Below are positions 9,742-20,017 of a stretch of DNA of 64,000 nucleotides, in pieces. Each line of letters opens with the position of its first letter. The first letter of the stretch is position 1. The position numbers and the translations under genes were made by a program. Origin of the DNA: Ensifer sp. LCM 4579 (GTDB lineage: Bacteria; Pseudomonadota; Alphaproteobacteria; Rhizobiales; Rhizobiaceae); contig NZ_MDDV01000059.1 of NCBI RefSeq assembly GCF_001854885.1, positions 186,001-250,000 of the forward strand, written 5' to 3'. Below the pieces are notes generated by a model. That model ran no database searches and had not been told where the DNA came from. It saw only the letters and a program-made list of their open reading frames with translations.

Positions 9742-10278
9742 ATGAACCCCGCGTCCGCACACAGCCCCGCACCGAGGGAACTCGACGTCCGGCCAATTCT
9801 CAAGAGCGGCGGCGAGCCGTTCCAGGCCATCATGGAGGCCGTGAGCGGGCTGAAGCCCGGACAGCCCCTTCGTTTGCTCGCGCCCTTCCGCCCTGAGCCG
9901 CTCTTCAAGGTGATGGCAGGCCGCGGCTTTGCCCATGCGGCGCGGGAGATCGATGGTGGCGACTGGGAGGTGCTGTTCACGCCGGAAGGGGCGGGTTCTC
10001 CGGTCGCATTCTCCGCCGATGCCGAGGATCCTGAGGTGTGGCCGGACCCGAGCGTCCATCTCGATTTGACCGAGCTCGACCCGCCGGAGCCGATGGTCCG
10101 CATCCTTTCGGCTGCCGAAGGCATGCAGGCGGGCGAGGTGCTGTTTGCGCTGCTGTCACGCGAACCGCTTTTCCTCTATCCGGAACTTGCGAAACGCGGA
10201 CATCAGTGGGCCGGCAACTTCGACGAGACACGCACGACATTCCGCATCTTCATCCGCGTCGGTAAGGTCAAGGCGTGA
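9742..10278 (+). CDS. Tandem DUF2249 domain protein
   Basis: A 178-residue protein with two DUF2249-like halves: ELDVRPILKSGGEPF (about residues 13-27) to about 90, and VHLDLTELDPPEPMVRIL (about 103-120) to the end. The first half carries the LRLLAPFRPEPLFKVM pattern. Such double proteins accompany single DUF2249 proteins in denitrification loci. Its stop overlaps the next start (TGATG), so it is co-translated with the SufT-like protein. Function unknown; a sulfur or metal-centre delivery role is a guess from that partner. Confidence 0.75.
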   Translation: MNPASAHSPAPRELDVRPILKSGGEPFQAIMEAVSGLKPGQPLRLLAPFRPEPLFKVMAGRGFAHAAREIDGGDWEVLFTPEGAGSPVAFSADAEDPEVWPDPSVHLDLTELDPPEPMVRILSAAEGMQAGEVLFALLSREPLFLYPELAKRGHQWAGNFDETRTTFRIFIRVGKVKA

Positions 10279-10571
10279 TGGAAGTGGCAACGAACGAAGC
10301 GCTCGCTGGCGCGATCCGCGAGGCGCTGCGCATGATCATCGATCCCGAACTCGGGCGCAGCATCATCGATCTCGGCTTGATCTATGACGTCCGTGTCGAG
10401 GACGGCGGCATCGCCCATGTGACGATGACGACGACCACCAGAGGTTGTCCCGCCAGCGAGTATCTGAAGGAGGCCGTGCGCAACTGCGTCTGGTACGTGC
10501 CAGGCATCGAATATGCCGAAGTCCGGCTGACCTATGAGCCGGCCTGGACGCCGGAGATGATGGCCGACTGA
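10278..10571 (+). CDS. SufT/PaaD-like metal-sulfur cluster assembly factor (DUF59)
   Basis: A 97-residue MIP18/DUF59 domain protein with the family DPEL motif (IIDPELGRSIIDLGLIYDV, about residues 21-39) and the reactive cysteine in TTTTRGCPASE (about residue 60). Relatives help assemble or deliver Fe-S clusters. Position at the end of the DUF2249 unit suggests maturation of a protein used in low-oxygen nitrogen-oxide respiration. GTG 10275 is in frame, but the overlapping ATG at 10278 is preferred. Confidence 0.8.
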   Translation: MEVATNEALAGAIREALRMIIDPELGRSIIDLGLIYDVRVEDGGIAHVTMTTTTRGCPASEYLKEAVRNCVWYVPGIEYAEVRLTYEPAWTPEMMAD

Positions 10572-10592
10572 CTGATGGCACCGGGGAAAGGG

Positions 10593-10613
10593 CCCCTCCC
10601 CCTTGGGGGAGGG
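10593..10613. terminator. Stem-loop between convergent genes
   Basis: CCCTCCCCC (10594-10602) pairs with GGGGGAGGG (10605-10613) around a TT loop; a further GGGGAGGGG follows. The element lies between two convergent genes. It resembles GC-rich intergenic palindromes common in rhizobia and may act on both transcripts. Confidence 0.5.
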
Positions 10614-10633
10614 TTGGGGAGGGGTATTCCGGC

Positions 10634-11848
10634 CTAGTGCAGCGCCCGACGCTTGTGCAGAAGCATCGGCCCATATTCGATGCAGAAGAGCCCGAAAGCG
10701 GCGATCCAGAGCCCTCCGGAGGCGGCATAGAGCGTGCTGGCGATTTCGGGGAACGTTTCCGCAAGCGGGCGCAGCAATCCGGCGAGCACGATTGCCGCAT
10801 AGGACGCGACGGTCGGGCGGGATGCGGTAAGCGGACGTCCCGTGTGCCCGCGGCTGGCGCGCGTCATCACAGCGAGCATCATCGAGGCGATGGCGCCGAC
10901 GGTGAGCACATGCATGGCGGAATGTTCCTCGACGAGGCCGGCCGCGGCGAGCGCGATTGCGGCGAAGCCGAGCGGAACGAAGGCATAGGCGACATGCAGC
11001 ACGACGAGCAGCATTTCCGGCCAGGTGGCCCACCCGTTCCAGCGGGCAAGCCGGACCCCGTGTAGCGTCGCCGCAACGAAGCCGATGCCGGCGGTGGCCG
11101 CGTGATCCGGCACGAGCGTCCAAAGGGCGAGGGCGGCGATACCGGTGAGAATGGCGACGGTGTCGAAGCGGTTGTAGGGGACCGGAAAGTCGGTGCGCCC
11201 GAGGCGGTTCAGCCAATTGCGGGTGAAGCTCGGCAGGATGCGGCCTCCGACGATCGTGACAAGCGCCACATAGGCGGAAATGCCGAGACGCATGGCGCGA
11301 TGAAGGGCGTAATCGCTCTCGATGACCGCCACGTGGAAGCAGGCATTGGCGAGCGATAGCGCCAGAAGAGCGCCGAGCACTTTCAGGTCTTTCCACTTCC
11401 GCCCGGCGATCACCTCGCGTGCGCAGATGAAGAGCAGAGCCGGAAGGAAGAGGCTGTCGATCGCCACGGCGGCCGGAAGGCCGATGGCGTCCGGCCAAAC
11501 GAGGGCGGTGCGTCCGGCGAGCCAGAGCGCGAACAGGCCGGCGAGCGGCCAGCCGGAAACGGGCAGCCGGCCAGTCCAGTTTGGCACCGCGGTCAACAGG
11601 AAGCCCGCGAGCACGGCGGAGGCGAAGCCGAACAGCATTTCGTGTGCGTGCCAGGCGTGGGCGCCATAGGTCCCGGCGAGATCGATGCGGCCGGCGAGGG
11701 CTGCGATCCACAGGGCCATGGCGAAGACGGCCCAAAGCGCCGCACCGAGAAAGAACCGGCGGAAACCGTAGGAAAAGAGCACCGGGCCGGTGCGGGCAAG
11801 ACCCCGCGGCACATGACCTGTGCGCTCGGCCAGTTTCGGTCCAATCAT
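10634..11848 (-). CDS. nnrS: NnrS family haem- and copper-containing membrane protein
   Basis: A 404-residue, about twelve-span protein of the NnrS family. The family motifs are RFFFLGAA/WRRFF-type near the N-terminus (YGFRRFFLGAALWA, about residues 29-42), HAWHAHEMLFGF (about 65-76) and ARWNGWATWP. In Rhodobacter NnrS binds haem and copper and is linked to NO tolerance. The ATG at 11848 is chosen because the family starts shortly before the FRRFF region; an upstream in-frame extension lacks homology. It is divergent from nirK; the NnrR box at 12002-12015 lies 154 bases upstream and might also serve it. Confidence 0.85.
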   Translation of the reverse strand: MIGPKLAERTGHVPRGLARTGPVLFSYGFRRFFLGAALWAVFAMALWIAALAGRIDLAGTYGAHAWHAHEMLFGFASAVLAGFLLTAVPNWTGRLPVSGWPLAGLFALWLAGRTALVWPDAIGLPAAVAIDSLFLPALLFICAREVIAGRKWKDLKVLGALLALSLANACFHVAVIESDYALHRAMRLGISAYVALVTIVGGRILPSFTRNWLNRLGRTDFPVPYNRFDTVAILTGIAALALWTLVPDHAATAGIGFVAATLHGVRLARWNGWATWPEMLLVVLHVAYAFVPLGFAAIALAAAGLVEEHSAMHVLTVGAIASMMLAVMTRASRGHTGRPLTASRPTVASYAAIVLAGLLRPLAETFPEIASTLYAASGGLWIAAFGLFCIEYGPMLLHKRRALH

Positions 11849-12001
11849 GATTGCACTCCAATGTTTGATTGGAAACCGGTAGCGGAGATGCCGCGGTGCC
11901 TCTTTGATAATCGGCAAATAGACCCGCAGATGACGCGGACTTCGACCATCGGCCTTGTCGCCCTCGCTCGTCAAAATGTCGCATCAGGGCAATCAGCCAG
12001 T

Positions 12002-12015
12002 TTGCTCCACCTCAA
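12002..12015 (+). promoter_or_regulatory. NnrR/FNR-type box upstream of nirK
   Basis: TTGCTCCACCTCAA fits TTG-N8-CAA, extended to TTTG-N8-CAAAG. It ends 75 bases before the nirK ATG. A box centred near -41.5 would put transcription start near 12050. Confidence 0.8.
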
Positions 12016-12090
12016 AGAGTACCGCACCGACCCTCCTAGAATGAAAACGATCGGGCGATGTTCGTTTCCGTTCTTTCAAGGAGAGGTTCG

Positions 12091-13233
12091 ATGACAGAGA
12101 AGTTTCAAATGACCCGCCGCAGCATGCTGGCCAGCGCCGCAATCGCGGGTGCGCTGACGCCGCTCGTCGGCGCGATGGCCGCCCATGCCGAAGAGGCCGC
12201 CCCTTCCGCCCAGCACACGGCCCCGCCCGTTGATCTCGCATCGCTGCAGCGGGTGAAGGTCGATCTGGTCAAGCCGCCCTTCGTCCACGCCCACACACAG
12301 AAGGCCGAAGGTGGCCCGAAGGTCGTCGAATTCACGCTGACGATCGAGGAAAAGAAGCTCGTCATCGACGACCAGGGCACCGAGGTCCAGGCCATGACCT
12401 TCAACGGCTCGGTTCCAGGGCCGCTGTTGGTGGTCCACCAGGACGACTATGTCGAGCTGACGCTCAACAATCCGGAAACCAACCAGCTGCAGCACAATAT
12501 CGACTTCCACTCGGCAACCGGGGGTCTCGGCGGCGGCGCGTTGACAGTTGTCAACCCGGGCGAAAGCACGGTGCTGCGCTTCAGGGCGACCAAGGCCGGC
12601 GTGTTCGTCTACCATTGCGCACCTCCCGGCATGGTGCCCTGGCACGTCACCTCCGGCATGAACGGCGCGATCATGGTGCTGCCGCGCGAGGGCTTGAGCG
12701 ACGGCAAGGGAAAAGCGCTCACCTATGACAGGGTCTATTATATCGGCGAGCAGGATTTCTATGTGCCGCGCGACGAGAACGGCAATTTCAAGACATACGA
12801 GAGCCCGGGCGACGCCTATGCCGACACGCTCGAGGTGATGCGCATGCTGACCCCGAGCCACATCGTCTTCAACGGCGCGGTCGGTGCGCTGACGGGCGAC
12901 AACGCGCTCAAGGCGGCCGTCGGCGAGAAGGTGCTGATCGTCCATTCGCAGGCGAACCGCGACACCCGCCCCCATCTGATCGGTGGCCATGGCGACTATG
13001 TCTGGGCGACCGGCAAGTTCCGCAACGTTCCGGATGTCGACCAGGAGACCTGGTTCATCCCCGGCGGCACGGCAGGCGCAGCCTTCTACACCTTCGAACA
13101 GCCTGGCATCTATGCTTATGTGAACCACAACCTGATCGAAGCCTTCGAACTCGGTGCGGCGGCCCATTTCGCCGTCACCGGCGAATGGAACAATGACCTG
13201 ATGACCTCGGTCAGGGCGCCTTCGGGCAGTTGA
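12091..13233 (+). CDS. nirK: Copper-containing nitrite reductase NirK
   Basis: A 380-residue periplasmic enzyme reducing nitrite to NO. A Tat signal ([14 protein letters not shown]) ends near residue 33. Type 1 copper ligands are H135, C176, H185 and M190; type 2 ligands are H140, H175 and a histidine in [11 protein letters not shown] near residue 294. Asp138 and a histidine in PSHIVFNG are the catalytic pair (positions counted from ATG 12091; roles from AcNiR-type structures). AAGGAGAG is 6 bases upstream. Electrons would come from the pseudoazurin encoded downstream. Expression is probably activated by NnrR in response to NO at low oxygen. Confidence 0.96.
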   Translation: MTEKFQMTRRSMLASAAIAGALTPLVGAMAAHAEEAAPSAQHTAPPVDLASLQRVKVDLVKPPFVHAHTQKAEGGPKVVEFTLTIEEKKLVIDDQGTEVQAMTFNGSVPGPLLVVHQDDYVELTLNNPETNQLQHNIDFHSATGGLGGGALTVVNPGESTVLRFRATKAGVFVYHCAPPGMVPWHVTSGMNGAIMVLPREGLSDGKGKALTYDRVYYIGEQDFYVPRDENGNFKTYESPGDAYADTLEVMRMLTPSHIVFNGAVGALTGDNALKAAVGEKVLIVHSQANRDTRPHLIGGHGDYVWATGKFRNVPDVDQETWFIPGGTAGAAFYTFEQPGIYAYVNHNLIEAFELGAAAHFAVTGEWNNDLMTSVRAPSGS

Positions 13234-13316
13234 GCCATGAGCGGTCCGGCCGGCAATTTCCGCCGGCCGGACTTGTTCAAGCGGGTTCCGCAAGAGTGGA
13301 TCGCAAGGAGGCCGTC

Positions 13317-14228
13317 ATGGCCGCGCTTTCAGAGAAAAGACAGACTGCCGTTTCGCTTGCGCTCCCGTCGGTGCTTTTCCTTCTCCTTGCGGGTCTCCTC
13401 GCAAGAGAGACGGGGCTTGTCGGCAAAGCGGCGGCGGGCGCCGCGCTCGACGAACCGCCAATCGTCCTCGTCGCGCCGCGGGAATTCAGCTACCGCGTCG
13501 CCGGAGAGTTCTTCAAGGGTGGCTATGCCGTCGACGGGCCGATGGTCGCGCTCCACATGGCTGCCCCTCTCGCCATCATGAAATACCAGGTGACCGCCGC
13601 CGATTATGCCCGCTGTGTCGCAGAGGGGGCCTGTCCGCCCGCCGAACCGGAAAATCCGCCCGCCGACCCAGAGCGCATGCCTGCGACGGGCATCAGTTAC
13701 GACGACGCGCAGGCCTATGCTTCCTGGCTGAGCCGGCGGACGGGCGATGTCTGGGTGCTGCCGACCGATGAGCAACTTGCCTTTGCCGCCGGCAGCCGCT
13801 TTCCCGACGATGCACTCGGCGTCGACGAGGACAGCGACAATCCGGCCGTGCGCTGGCTTGCCGATTATTACCGCGAGACAGCCCGCAAGGCCTCTCGGGT
13901 ACCCGAGCCGCAACCGCAAGGGACTTTCGGCGAGAGCGAGTCCGGGCTTGCCGATTTCGCCGGCAATGTCTGGGAATGGACGACGACCTGCAGCCGACGG
14001 GTCAACCTCGACCGGTCCGGAGCGGTGGTGAGCGATGCCTCGTCCTGCGGGATCTACATCGCCACCGGAAAGCACCGCGCCGCGCTCAGCTCCTTCGTCC
14101 GCAATCCGAAGGGCGGCGGTTGCGCCGTCGGCGCACCGCCGGACAATGTCGGCTTCCGCCTGGTGAAGGACACGCGCTGGTACGCGCCGGTTCTGCAGAG
14201 GCTCAGAGCCAAAGGGTTCGGCGTTTGA
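13317..14228 (+). CDS. nirV: NirV, formylglycine-generating-enzyme-like protein
   Basis: A 303-residue protein with an N-terminal membrane segment or signal anchor (about residues 16-34) and an FGE-sulfatase/SUMF1 domain. The domain markers are MKYQVTAADYARCV (about residues 88-101), GISYDDAQAYASWLS and GNVWEWTTTC near residue 219, and NVGFRLVKD at the end. NirV always travels with copper nirK in rhizobia and pseudomonads, but its exact activity is unresolved. The ATG at 13317 follows CAAGGAG; it lies 83 bases after nirK and is probably co-transcribed. Confidence 0.9.
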   Translation: MAALSEKRQTAVSLALPSVLFLLLAGLLARETGLVGKAAAGAALDEPPIVLVAPREFSYRVAGEFFKGGYAVDGPMVALHMAAPLAIMKYQVTAADYARCVAEGACPPAEPENPPADPERMPATGISYDDAQAYASWLSRRTGDVWVLPTDEQLAFAAGSRFPDDALGVDEDSDNPAVRWLADYYRETARKASRVPEPQPQGTFGESESGLADFAGNVWEWTTTCSRRVNLDRSGAVVSDASSCGIYIATGKHRAALSSFVRNPKGGGCAVGAPPDNVGFRLVKDTRWYAPVLQRLRAKGFGV

Positions 14229-14333
14229 TGCGCTTCGCAGGCCACATCGGCTTTTTTCCATCTTCCCGGCATGATAGGAGTCACAACCGGACGCGAGAGC
14301 GCGCGGGGCGGCACACGCCGATAGGAAGCTGGA

Positions 14334-15029
14334 ATGAAGATCGATCGGAGTGTCGTAAGGTCGCTTTCCCTGTTCGACAGGATGAGTGATGCCGATCTGG
14401 ACAGGCTGCTCGGCCACGCCACATCGCGGCGCGTGGCCCCGGGCGACGCCGTCTTCGAGCAGGGCCAATCGGCCACGCATTTCTTCCTCCTGCTACACGG
14501 ACGGCTGAAGGTGACCCAGGTGACGGAGGACGGGCAGCAGATCATCGTGCGCGTCGTCCATCCGGGCGACCTCTTCGGATTTGCAAAGGCGCTGCAGCGC
14601 TCCGACTATCCGGGCACCGCGATGGCAGTGGCGGAAAGTGTCGCACTCTCCTGGCCGACGGATCTCTGGCCGCACTTCGTCGAGCAGAACCCCCTGCTGG
14701 CCGTCGGCGCCATGCAGACGATCGGCAAGCGGCTGGAAGAGGCGCACACGCGCATCCGCGAGATGTCGACGCAGGAGGTCGAACGCCGCGTCGCGCATGC
14801 GGTGCTGCGGCTATCGAGCCAGGCGGGCAAGAAGGAGGAGGGCGGCATCCGCATCGATTTTCCGATTTCGCGCCAGGACATAGCCGAGATGACCGGAACC
14901 ACGCTTCACACCGTCTCGCGCATCCTGAGCGCATGGGAAGCCAAGGGGCTGGTCGAGGGCGGTCGCCAGAAGCTCATCATCTGCGACCTCGCCGGCCTGA
15001 CGCAACTGGCCGAGGCCGGGCGGGATTGA
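14334..15029 (+). CDS. nnrR: Crp/Fnr family regulator NnrR
   Basis: A 231-residue activator of nitrite and NO reductase genes. It has an N-terminal cyclic-nucleotide-fold sensor (about residues 10-125), a long dimer helix, and an HTH_Crp with the recognition helix TTLHTVSRIL (about 192-201). It lacks the N-terminal cysteine cluster of FNR, as expected for the NnrR/DNR branch. It would bind the TTG-N8-CAA boxes at 7903, 12002 and 15046. GGAAGCTGGA precedes the ATG. No box was found directly before nnrR itself, so it is either transcribed with nirK-nirV or from an unrecognised promoter. Confidence 0.88.
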   Translation: MKIDRSVVRSLSLFDRMSDADLDRLLGHATSRRVAPGDAVFEQGQSATHFFLLLHGRLKVTQVTEDGQQIIVRVVHPGDLFGFAKALQRSDYPGTAMAVAESVALSWPTDLWPHFVEQNPLLAVGAMQTIGKRLEEAHTRIREMSTQEVERRVAHAVLRLSSQAGKKEEGGIRIDFPISRQDIAEMTGTTLHTVSRILSAWEAKGLVEGGRQKLIICDLAGLTQLAEAGRD

Positions 15030-15045
15030 GGCTTTCCGGAATTAT

Positions 15046-15059
15046 TTGACAAGCATCAA
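15046..15059 (+). promoter_or_regulatory. NnrR/FNR-type box upstream of azu
   Basis: TTGACAAGCATCAA fits TTG-N8-CAA, again extended to TTTG-N8-CAAAG. It ends 75 bases before the pseudoazurin ATG, the same spacing as at nirK. This gives azu its own promoter 16 bases after the nnrR stop. Confidence 0.8.
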
Positions 15060-15134
15060 AGAGGGGACGCCGTTTCTGTCCTATTTCCTTGGCGCAAGAA
15101 CCGAACAGGGTTCTGAAACCGAAGGAGAATTTCA

Positions 15135-15578
15135 GTGCGCATAATCGCAAAGGGCGTCGCCGCCATCGCCATCCTCGCCGCCTTCGCCGGCACCGCCTTC
15201 GCCGCCGATTTCGAAGTCCACATGTTGAACAAGGGCGCCGATGGCTCGATGGTGTTCGAGCCGGCCTTCGTCAAGGTCAATCCCGGCGACACCGTCACCT
15301 TCATCCCGACCGACAAGGGCCATAACGTCGAGACCATCAAGGACATGGTTCCCGATGGCGCCGAGCCCTTCAAGAGCAAGATGAACGAGACCTACGAGGT
15401 GACGTTCGATGTGCCGGGAATCTACGGCGTCAAATGCGCACCCCATGTCGGCATGGGCATGGTCGGTGTCGTCATCGTCGGCGATGCGCCCGCCAATGTC
15501 GAGAAGGTGAAGGCGGTGAAACTGCCGAAGAAGGCGCAGGAGCGCCTCGACGCAGCACTTGCCGCAGCGCTGCAGTAA
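15135..15578 (+). CDS. azu: Pseudoazurin, electron donor to nitrite reductase
   Basis: A 147-residue cupredoxin with a 23-residue Sec signal cut after AFA. Copper ligands are H63 (KGHNVET), C101 and H104 (VKCAPHVG) and M109. After removing 23 residues these become 40, 78, 81 and 86, exactly the canonical pseudoazurin numbering. It carries electrons from the cytochrome bc1 level to NirK. CGAAGGAGAA lies just upstream of the ATG. Confidence 0.95.
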   Translation: MRIIAKGVAAIAILAAFAGTAFAADFEVHMLNKGADGSMVFEPAFVKVNPGDTVTFIPTDKGHNVETIKDMVPDGAEPFKSKMNETYEVTFDVPGIYGVKCAPHVGMGMVGVVIVGDAPANVEKVKAVKLPKKAQERLDAALAAALQ

Positions 15579-15670
15579 TTCCATCGCCACAATTCCAGCG
15601 CCTCGCGCGAGCAATATGCAATGGAGCCTGGTGCGGCCAAGCCTGCCCCGGGCTTCTCTTTCACCCCGCT

Positions 15671-16899
15671 CTACTCGTAGCGCAGAGCCTCCATCGGCGA
15701 CTTCCGCGCCGCGCGCATGGCCGGGTAGAGGCCGAACACGAGTCCAACGAGCGCGGAAAAGAGAAAGGCAAGCACGACCGGTTCGCCGGTCAATTCGACG
15801 CGCATGCCGAAATTGGTCTCGGCCACGATGGCGCCGGCAAAGCCTGCCGCAGCCCCGGCGATACCGCCGGCGACTGAAAGGATCGTCGCCTCGGCGAGGA
15901 ACTGCGCCAGGATCGTCGCGGGCCTGGCGCCGATCGCCATGCGCACGCCGATTTCGCGGGTGCGCTCCGTCACCGAAACGAGCATGATGTTCATGATGCC
16001 GATGCCGCCGACGAGAAGCGAGATGGAGGCGATGGCGGCGAGGAGCTGGGTCAGGGCGGCCGAAGACTCTTCCTGGAGCCTCGCGCTTTCGGCGACATTG
16101 TTGATCCTGAAATCGTCGGCCTGTCCGGGCGTGAGGCGATGCTGAAACCGCAGCACCTCGCGGACTTCCGCGATGGCCTCTTCTATCTGTTGCTCGCTCT
16201 CCGCCTTGACGGTAATCATCGATACGGAACGCGTCTTCGCGGTGCTGCGGCCGAAGAGCTGATCGCGCGCCGTACTGAGGGGAACGACGCCGACATCGTC
16301 GAGATCGGACCCGTCCATCGTCTGCCCTTTCCGCGCCAATAGTCCGATCACCTCCATCGGTAGCTGGTTGACACGGATCGTCTGTCCGATCGGATCGGCG
16401 TCGCCGAAGACTTTCTCCGCCGTCGTGGCGCCGAGCATCACCACCTTTGCGCCGGTTGCGACGTCCTGCTCGTCGATCTGGCGGCCGGCCACCAATTTCC
16501 AATCGCGGGCGATGAAGTATTCCTCCGTGACGCCGTAAACGCCGGAGGACCAGTTGTCGATCGCCGTCGCCAGATGCGCGACCCCGGCCATGCTTGCGGC
16601 CGCCGTTACAATGCCGGACGCGTCATCCCGGATTGCCGCGGCGTCATCATCGGAGAGGGTCGGGCGTGTCCCGGCGCCGAGCCGGGCGCCGGCCGCATTC
16701 GCCGATCCGGGAATCACCATGATGACGCTCGCACCAAGCTTCTCGATCTCGTCCTTGATTGCCGCCTGCGTCCCGGCCCCGACCGCGACCATCACCACAA
16801 CCGACGCGACGCCGATGATGATGCCGAGCGTGGTCAGCGCGCTTCTCAGCCTGTTGCCGCGCAACGCGCGCGCGGCGGTCCGCAATATATCGGTCGTTC

Positions 16900-16903
<4 letters not shown>
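15671..16903 (-). CDS. MacB-like ABC transporter permease
   Basis: A 410-residue MacB/FtsX-type permease. It has one N-terminal span (about residues 20-42, LTTLGIIIGVASVVVMVAV), a large MacB periplasmic core domain (about 45-260), and three C-terminal spans (about 285-395) with the SISLLVGGIGIMNIMLVSVTER motif. It transmits ATP-driven movement across the periplasm rather than forming a classic channel. The start overlaps the ATPase stop by four bases (ATGA). The set is macA, ATPase, permease, unlike E. coli MacB where ATPase and permease are fused. No TolC gene is adjacent. Confidence 0.88.
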
Positions 16904-17624
<721 letters not shown>

Positions 17625-17625
<1 letters not shown>

Positions 17626-18827
17626 CACAACATCTCAGGCAGGCGTCGCCGTTCGGACACCGGAGCCTGTCCGCTCGCGACGGCCAATCCGGTTATCACC
17701 CTGTCCCCCTCCTTGAGCCCGTCGCTCGTGATCGCGGTAAAGGCGCCGTCGGTTGCACCGGGGCGAACCGGAACCGCGACCGGGAGGCCGTCCCGCTCGA
17801 CGAATACCCTGGCCTCGAGGCTCCTTGGTTCACCGGGGGGCCGGAAGCGGAGTGCCGTCGTGGGGACCGAGAGCTTCCCGCCAATATCGTCGATGATGAT
17901 GCGGGCGGTTGCGGTCATTCCCGGGAGCAGCCGGAGTTCCATGTTGGGCGCGCTCGCAACAACCGTGTAGGTCACCACGTTCTGCGTCATCTGCGGCTGC
18001 TTTCGGATCTGGGTGACTTCGCCGCTGAAGATCTGTCCGGGATAGGAATCCACCGCGAATTCCATGCGTTGGCGGACGCGGATGCGGCCGATTTCCGCCT
18101 CCGGAATAGAGGCGTTGACCTGCATTTCGCGGAGGTTCTGAGCGATCGTGAAAAGGACGGGTGCCTGAAGGCTGACCGCCACCGTTTGTCCGACCTCGAT
18201 ACCGCGTTGAATGACGGTGCCGTCGACCGGCGAGCGAATTACGGTGCGGTCTAGATCGGCGCGCGCCTGCTTCAGTGTGGCCTCGGCCCCGAGCAGGGCG
18301 TGTGTGGCATTGTCGAGCTCGGCGGCTGCGAGATCCCGCTGGGCGGTCGCTTTGCTCTCCTCCAGCTTCGAACCGGTTCCGTTTGCGGCAAGAGCATGCT
18401 TGCGGCGAAGATCGGTTTCCGCGTCGCGCAGGGCCACCTCGGCCTTCTGTACTCCCGCCCTGGCGATGCCGACCTGCGCTTCCGCCTGTTCGACCGCGAT
18501 CTCGAAGGAGAGCGGGTCGATCAGGGCTATCGCATCGCCGCGGCTAACCTCGCGATTGAAATCCGCATAGATTTCCTTGATCTGGCCGGATACCTGGGAA
18601 CTGACAGAAACAAGCGCGACGGGAACGACGGAGCCCGTGACCTGAACGCTTTCGACGATCTGGCGGCGTTCGACGGCGGCCACGCGATAGGCGGTTCCGC
18701 TGGGATGGCTGTGCGCTTTTCCAGTTTCGGCAATGTCGAACCGATCGCCGATGAGATCTGACTGCACTGCCAGCCAGATGATCGCCACGACAGCGGATGA
18801 AAACAGCCAGGTTAGTATCTTTCGCAT
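17625..18827 (-). CDS. MacA-like periplasmic adaptor (membrane fusion protein)
   Basis: A 400-residue HlyD/RND-type adaptor. It has an N-terminal signal anchor (about residues 4-22), a biotinyl-lipoyl-like half near 60-90 (VTGSVVPVALVSVSSQVSG), a coiled-coil hairpin (about 95-190, Ala/Glu/Lys-rich), the second lipoyl half with VIRSPVDGTV, and beta-barrel regions to about 370. It would dock the MacB-like permease to an outer-membrane channel encoded elsewhere. It is the first gene of the minus-strand operon. Confidence 0.88.
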
Positions 18828-18933
18828 CAGCCCCTTTCCCAGGTATGCGAAACATGATCACAGACGCGTGGTAAAGAAGTCAGGGAGGAAGACCCTGTCC
18901 TCCTTCCCTTCACTTTCAGACCGATACGTCCGC

Positions 18934-19377
18934 CTACGGGAGCGGGCAGACGGGAGTATTGTTGCCAGGTCCGCAGATTTTGAGCGGGTCGGAGGTCACG
19001 CTGGTCTGGCTACCCGGATCGACCATAACAGGCTGTCCCGCAACGCTCGTGGAGTGGTCGCTGTTTACTTTACCGGCCGGATTGATGGCCACGCAGATCG
19101 TATTCGTCTGCTCATAAGTGGGGGTAACGGTCGTCGTTGTGGTGGTGGTTTCGAAACCGTTGTATCCGTTCTTGTTGGGATTACCCTCGTAGTTGACAGA
19201 GGTATTGCTGCTGACGCTCGTTTCCCCACCTGTTCTTACGACCTCGGTGGTAACCTGCCAACTCCACTTCCCGTTCGGCAACTCGCCGCAAACATCCGAG
19301 TTGGCCACAACAGCGGCAAAAGCGCTCGATGTCAAACCCATCATCGCCGCAGCCGCCAAAATCACAAACTTGCGCAT
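18934..19377 (-). CDS. Secreted Thr-rich protein of unknown function
   Basis: A 147-residue protein with a clear Sec signal (KFVILAAAAMMGLTSSAFA) and a short mature region rich in Thr, Ser and Asn, including a run of seven threonines (ETTTTTTTVTP). Four cysteines (in SDVCGEL, NTICVAI, LKICGPG and TPVCPLP) could form two disulfides. ATG 19377 follows TAGGAGAT; the preceding in-frame TTG was rejected. I recognise no domain. The Thr-rich centre suggests a surface or matrix protein, but nothing in the context supports a specific job. Confidence 0.6.
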   Translation of the reverse strand: MRKFVILAAAAMMGLTSSAFAAVVANSDVCGELPNGKWSWQVTTEVVRTGGETSVSSNTSVNYEGNPNKNGYNGFETTTTTTTVTPTYEQTNTICVAINPAGKVNSDHSTSVAGQPVMVDPGSQTSVTSDPLKICGPGNNTPVCPLP

Positions 19378-20017
19378 CAAATATCTCCTATCAAAGCGGT
19401 ATGTCTCGCTCGCGGCTTGGCGCCGCGCCCCACAGCATCAACAGACGGGAATACCCCCACCCGCTGCCGTGCTGGTTGAATCCTCTGCGCTGACATGATG
19501 GGAAACTCAATATATCTTCAGGGTATACCCTTTATTAACCATAGGCCGTTCGTGTCGCGGCATAATCCGGGCGAGCGGTGTAGAGGCCGCGGAAATCTGG
19601 AGGTGAAATTAAGTAGTTACCTTGGAGACCGAATACTGCCCCTCCGTGTTGCAGGCGCTTGGGGCAGCGGAGTTAACCAAATCTTAAGATCGTCCGCATG
19701 GGCGCGCGCCTGGGCATGGCGCTTCGCCGCGATCCAATCCACTCCATCGGGGATTCTTCGCGGCAGTTGCGACGCAAGATGATGTCTAAATTAAAGCGTT
19801 GATTCTCTATATCGTGGAGATATAAGCTGAGTTATAAATATTCTACGCCGACCCTACCCATCCGGATGCTGGGGTTCATAATAGATACTTAAGGAAATTT
19901 GAGTCGCATTGCCGACTACACGGGAGTTCAGTTTTCTTTATCGCGTGATTTGTTTCAAGAAAATATATCAAAAGCTATTAACATCCGGCTGCTCAGGCTT
20001 GGGTGGGGGAGATTTCG
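19378..20017. other. Long intergenic region upstream of the histidine kinase
   Basis: These 640 bases hold no convincing gene. Open frames of up to 95 codons have no ribosome site or recognisable product. The region is AT-richer than its surroundings, particularly 19790-19990. A small inverted repeat TATATC-N5-GATATA lies at 19808-19824. The segment probably contains the divergent promoters of the secreted protein and the kinase operon, but I cannot place them. Confidence 0.4.

Noticed and set aside
8605-10059. 484-codon minus-strand frame across the membrane protein and double DUF2249 genes
   Set aside because: Its Arg/Glu/Gly/His-rich, low-hydrophobic composition is typical of an antisense frame to a membrane gene.
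11955-11974. TTG...CAA pair upstream of nnrS and nirK considered as an FNR box
   Set aside because: The spacing is 14 bases rather than 8, and the flanks do not match the three accepted boxes.
19495-19782. 95-codon frame in the long intergenic region
   Set aside because: No ribosome site, no family features, and unusual composition for a coding gene.
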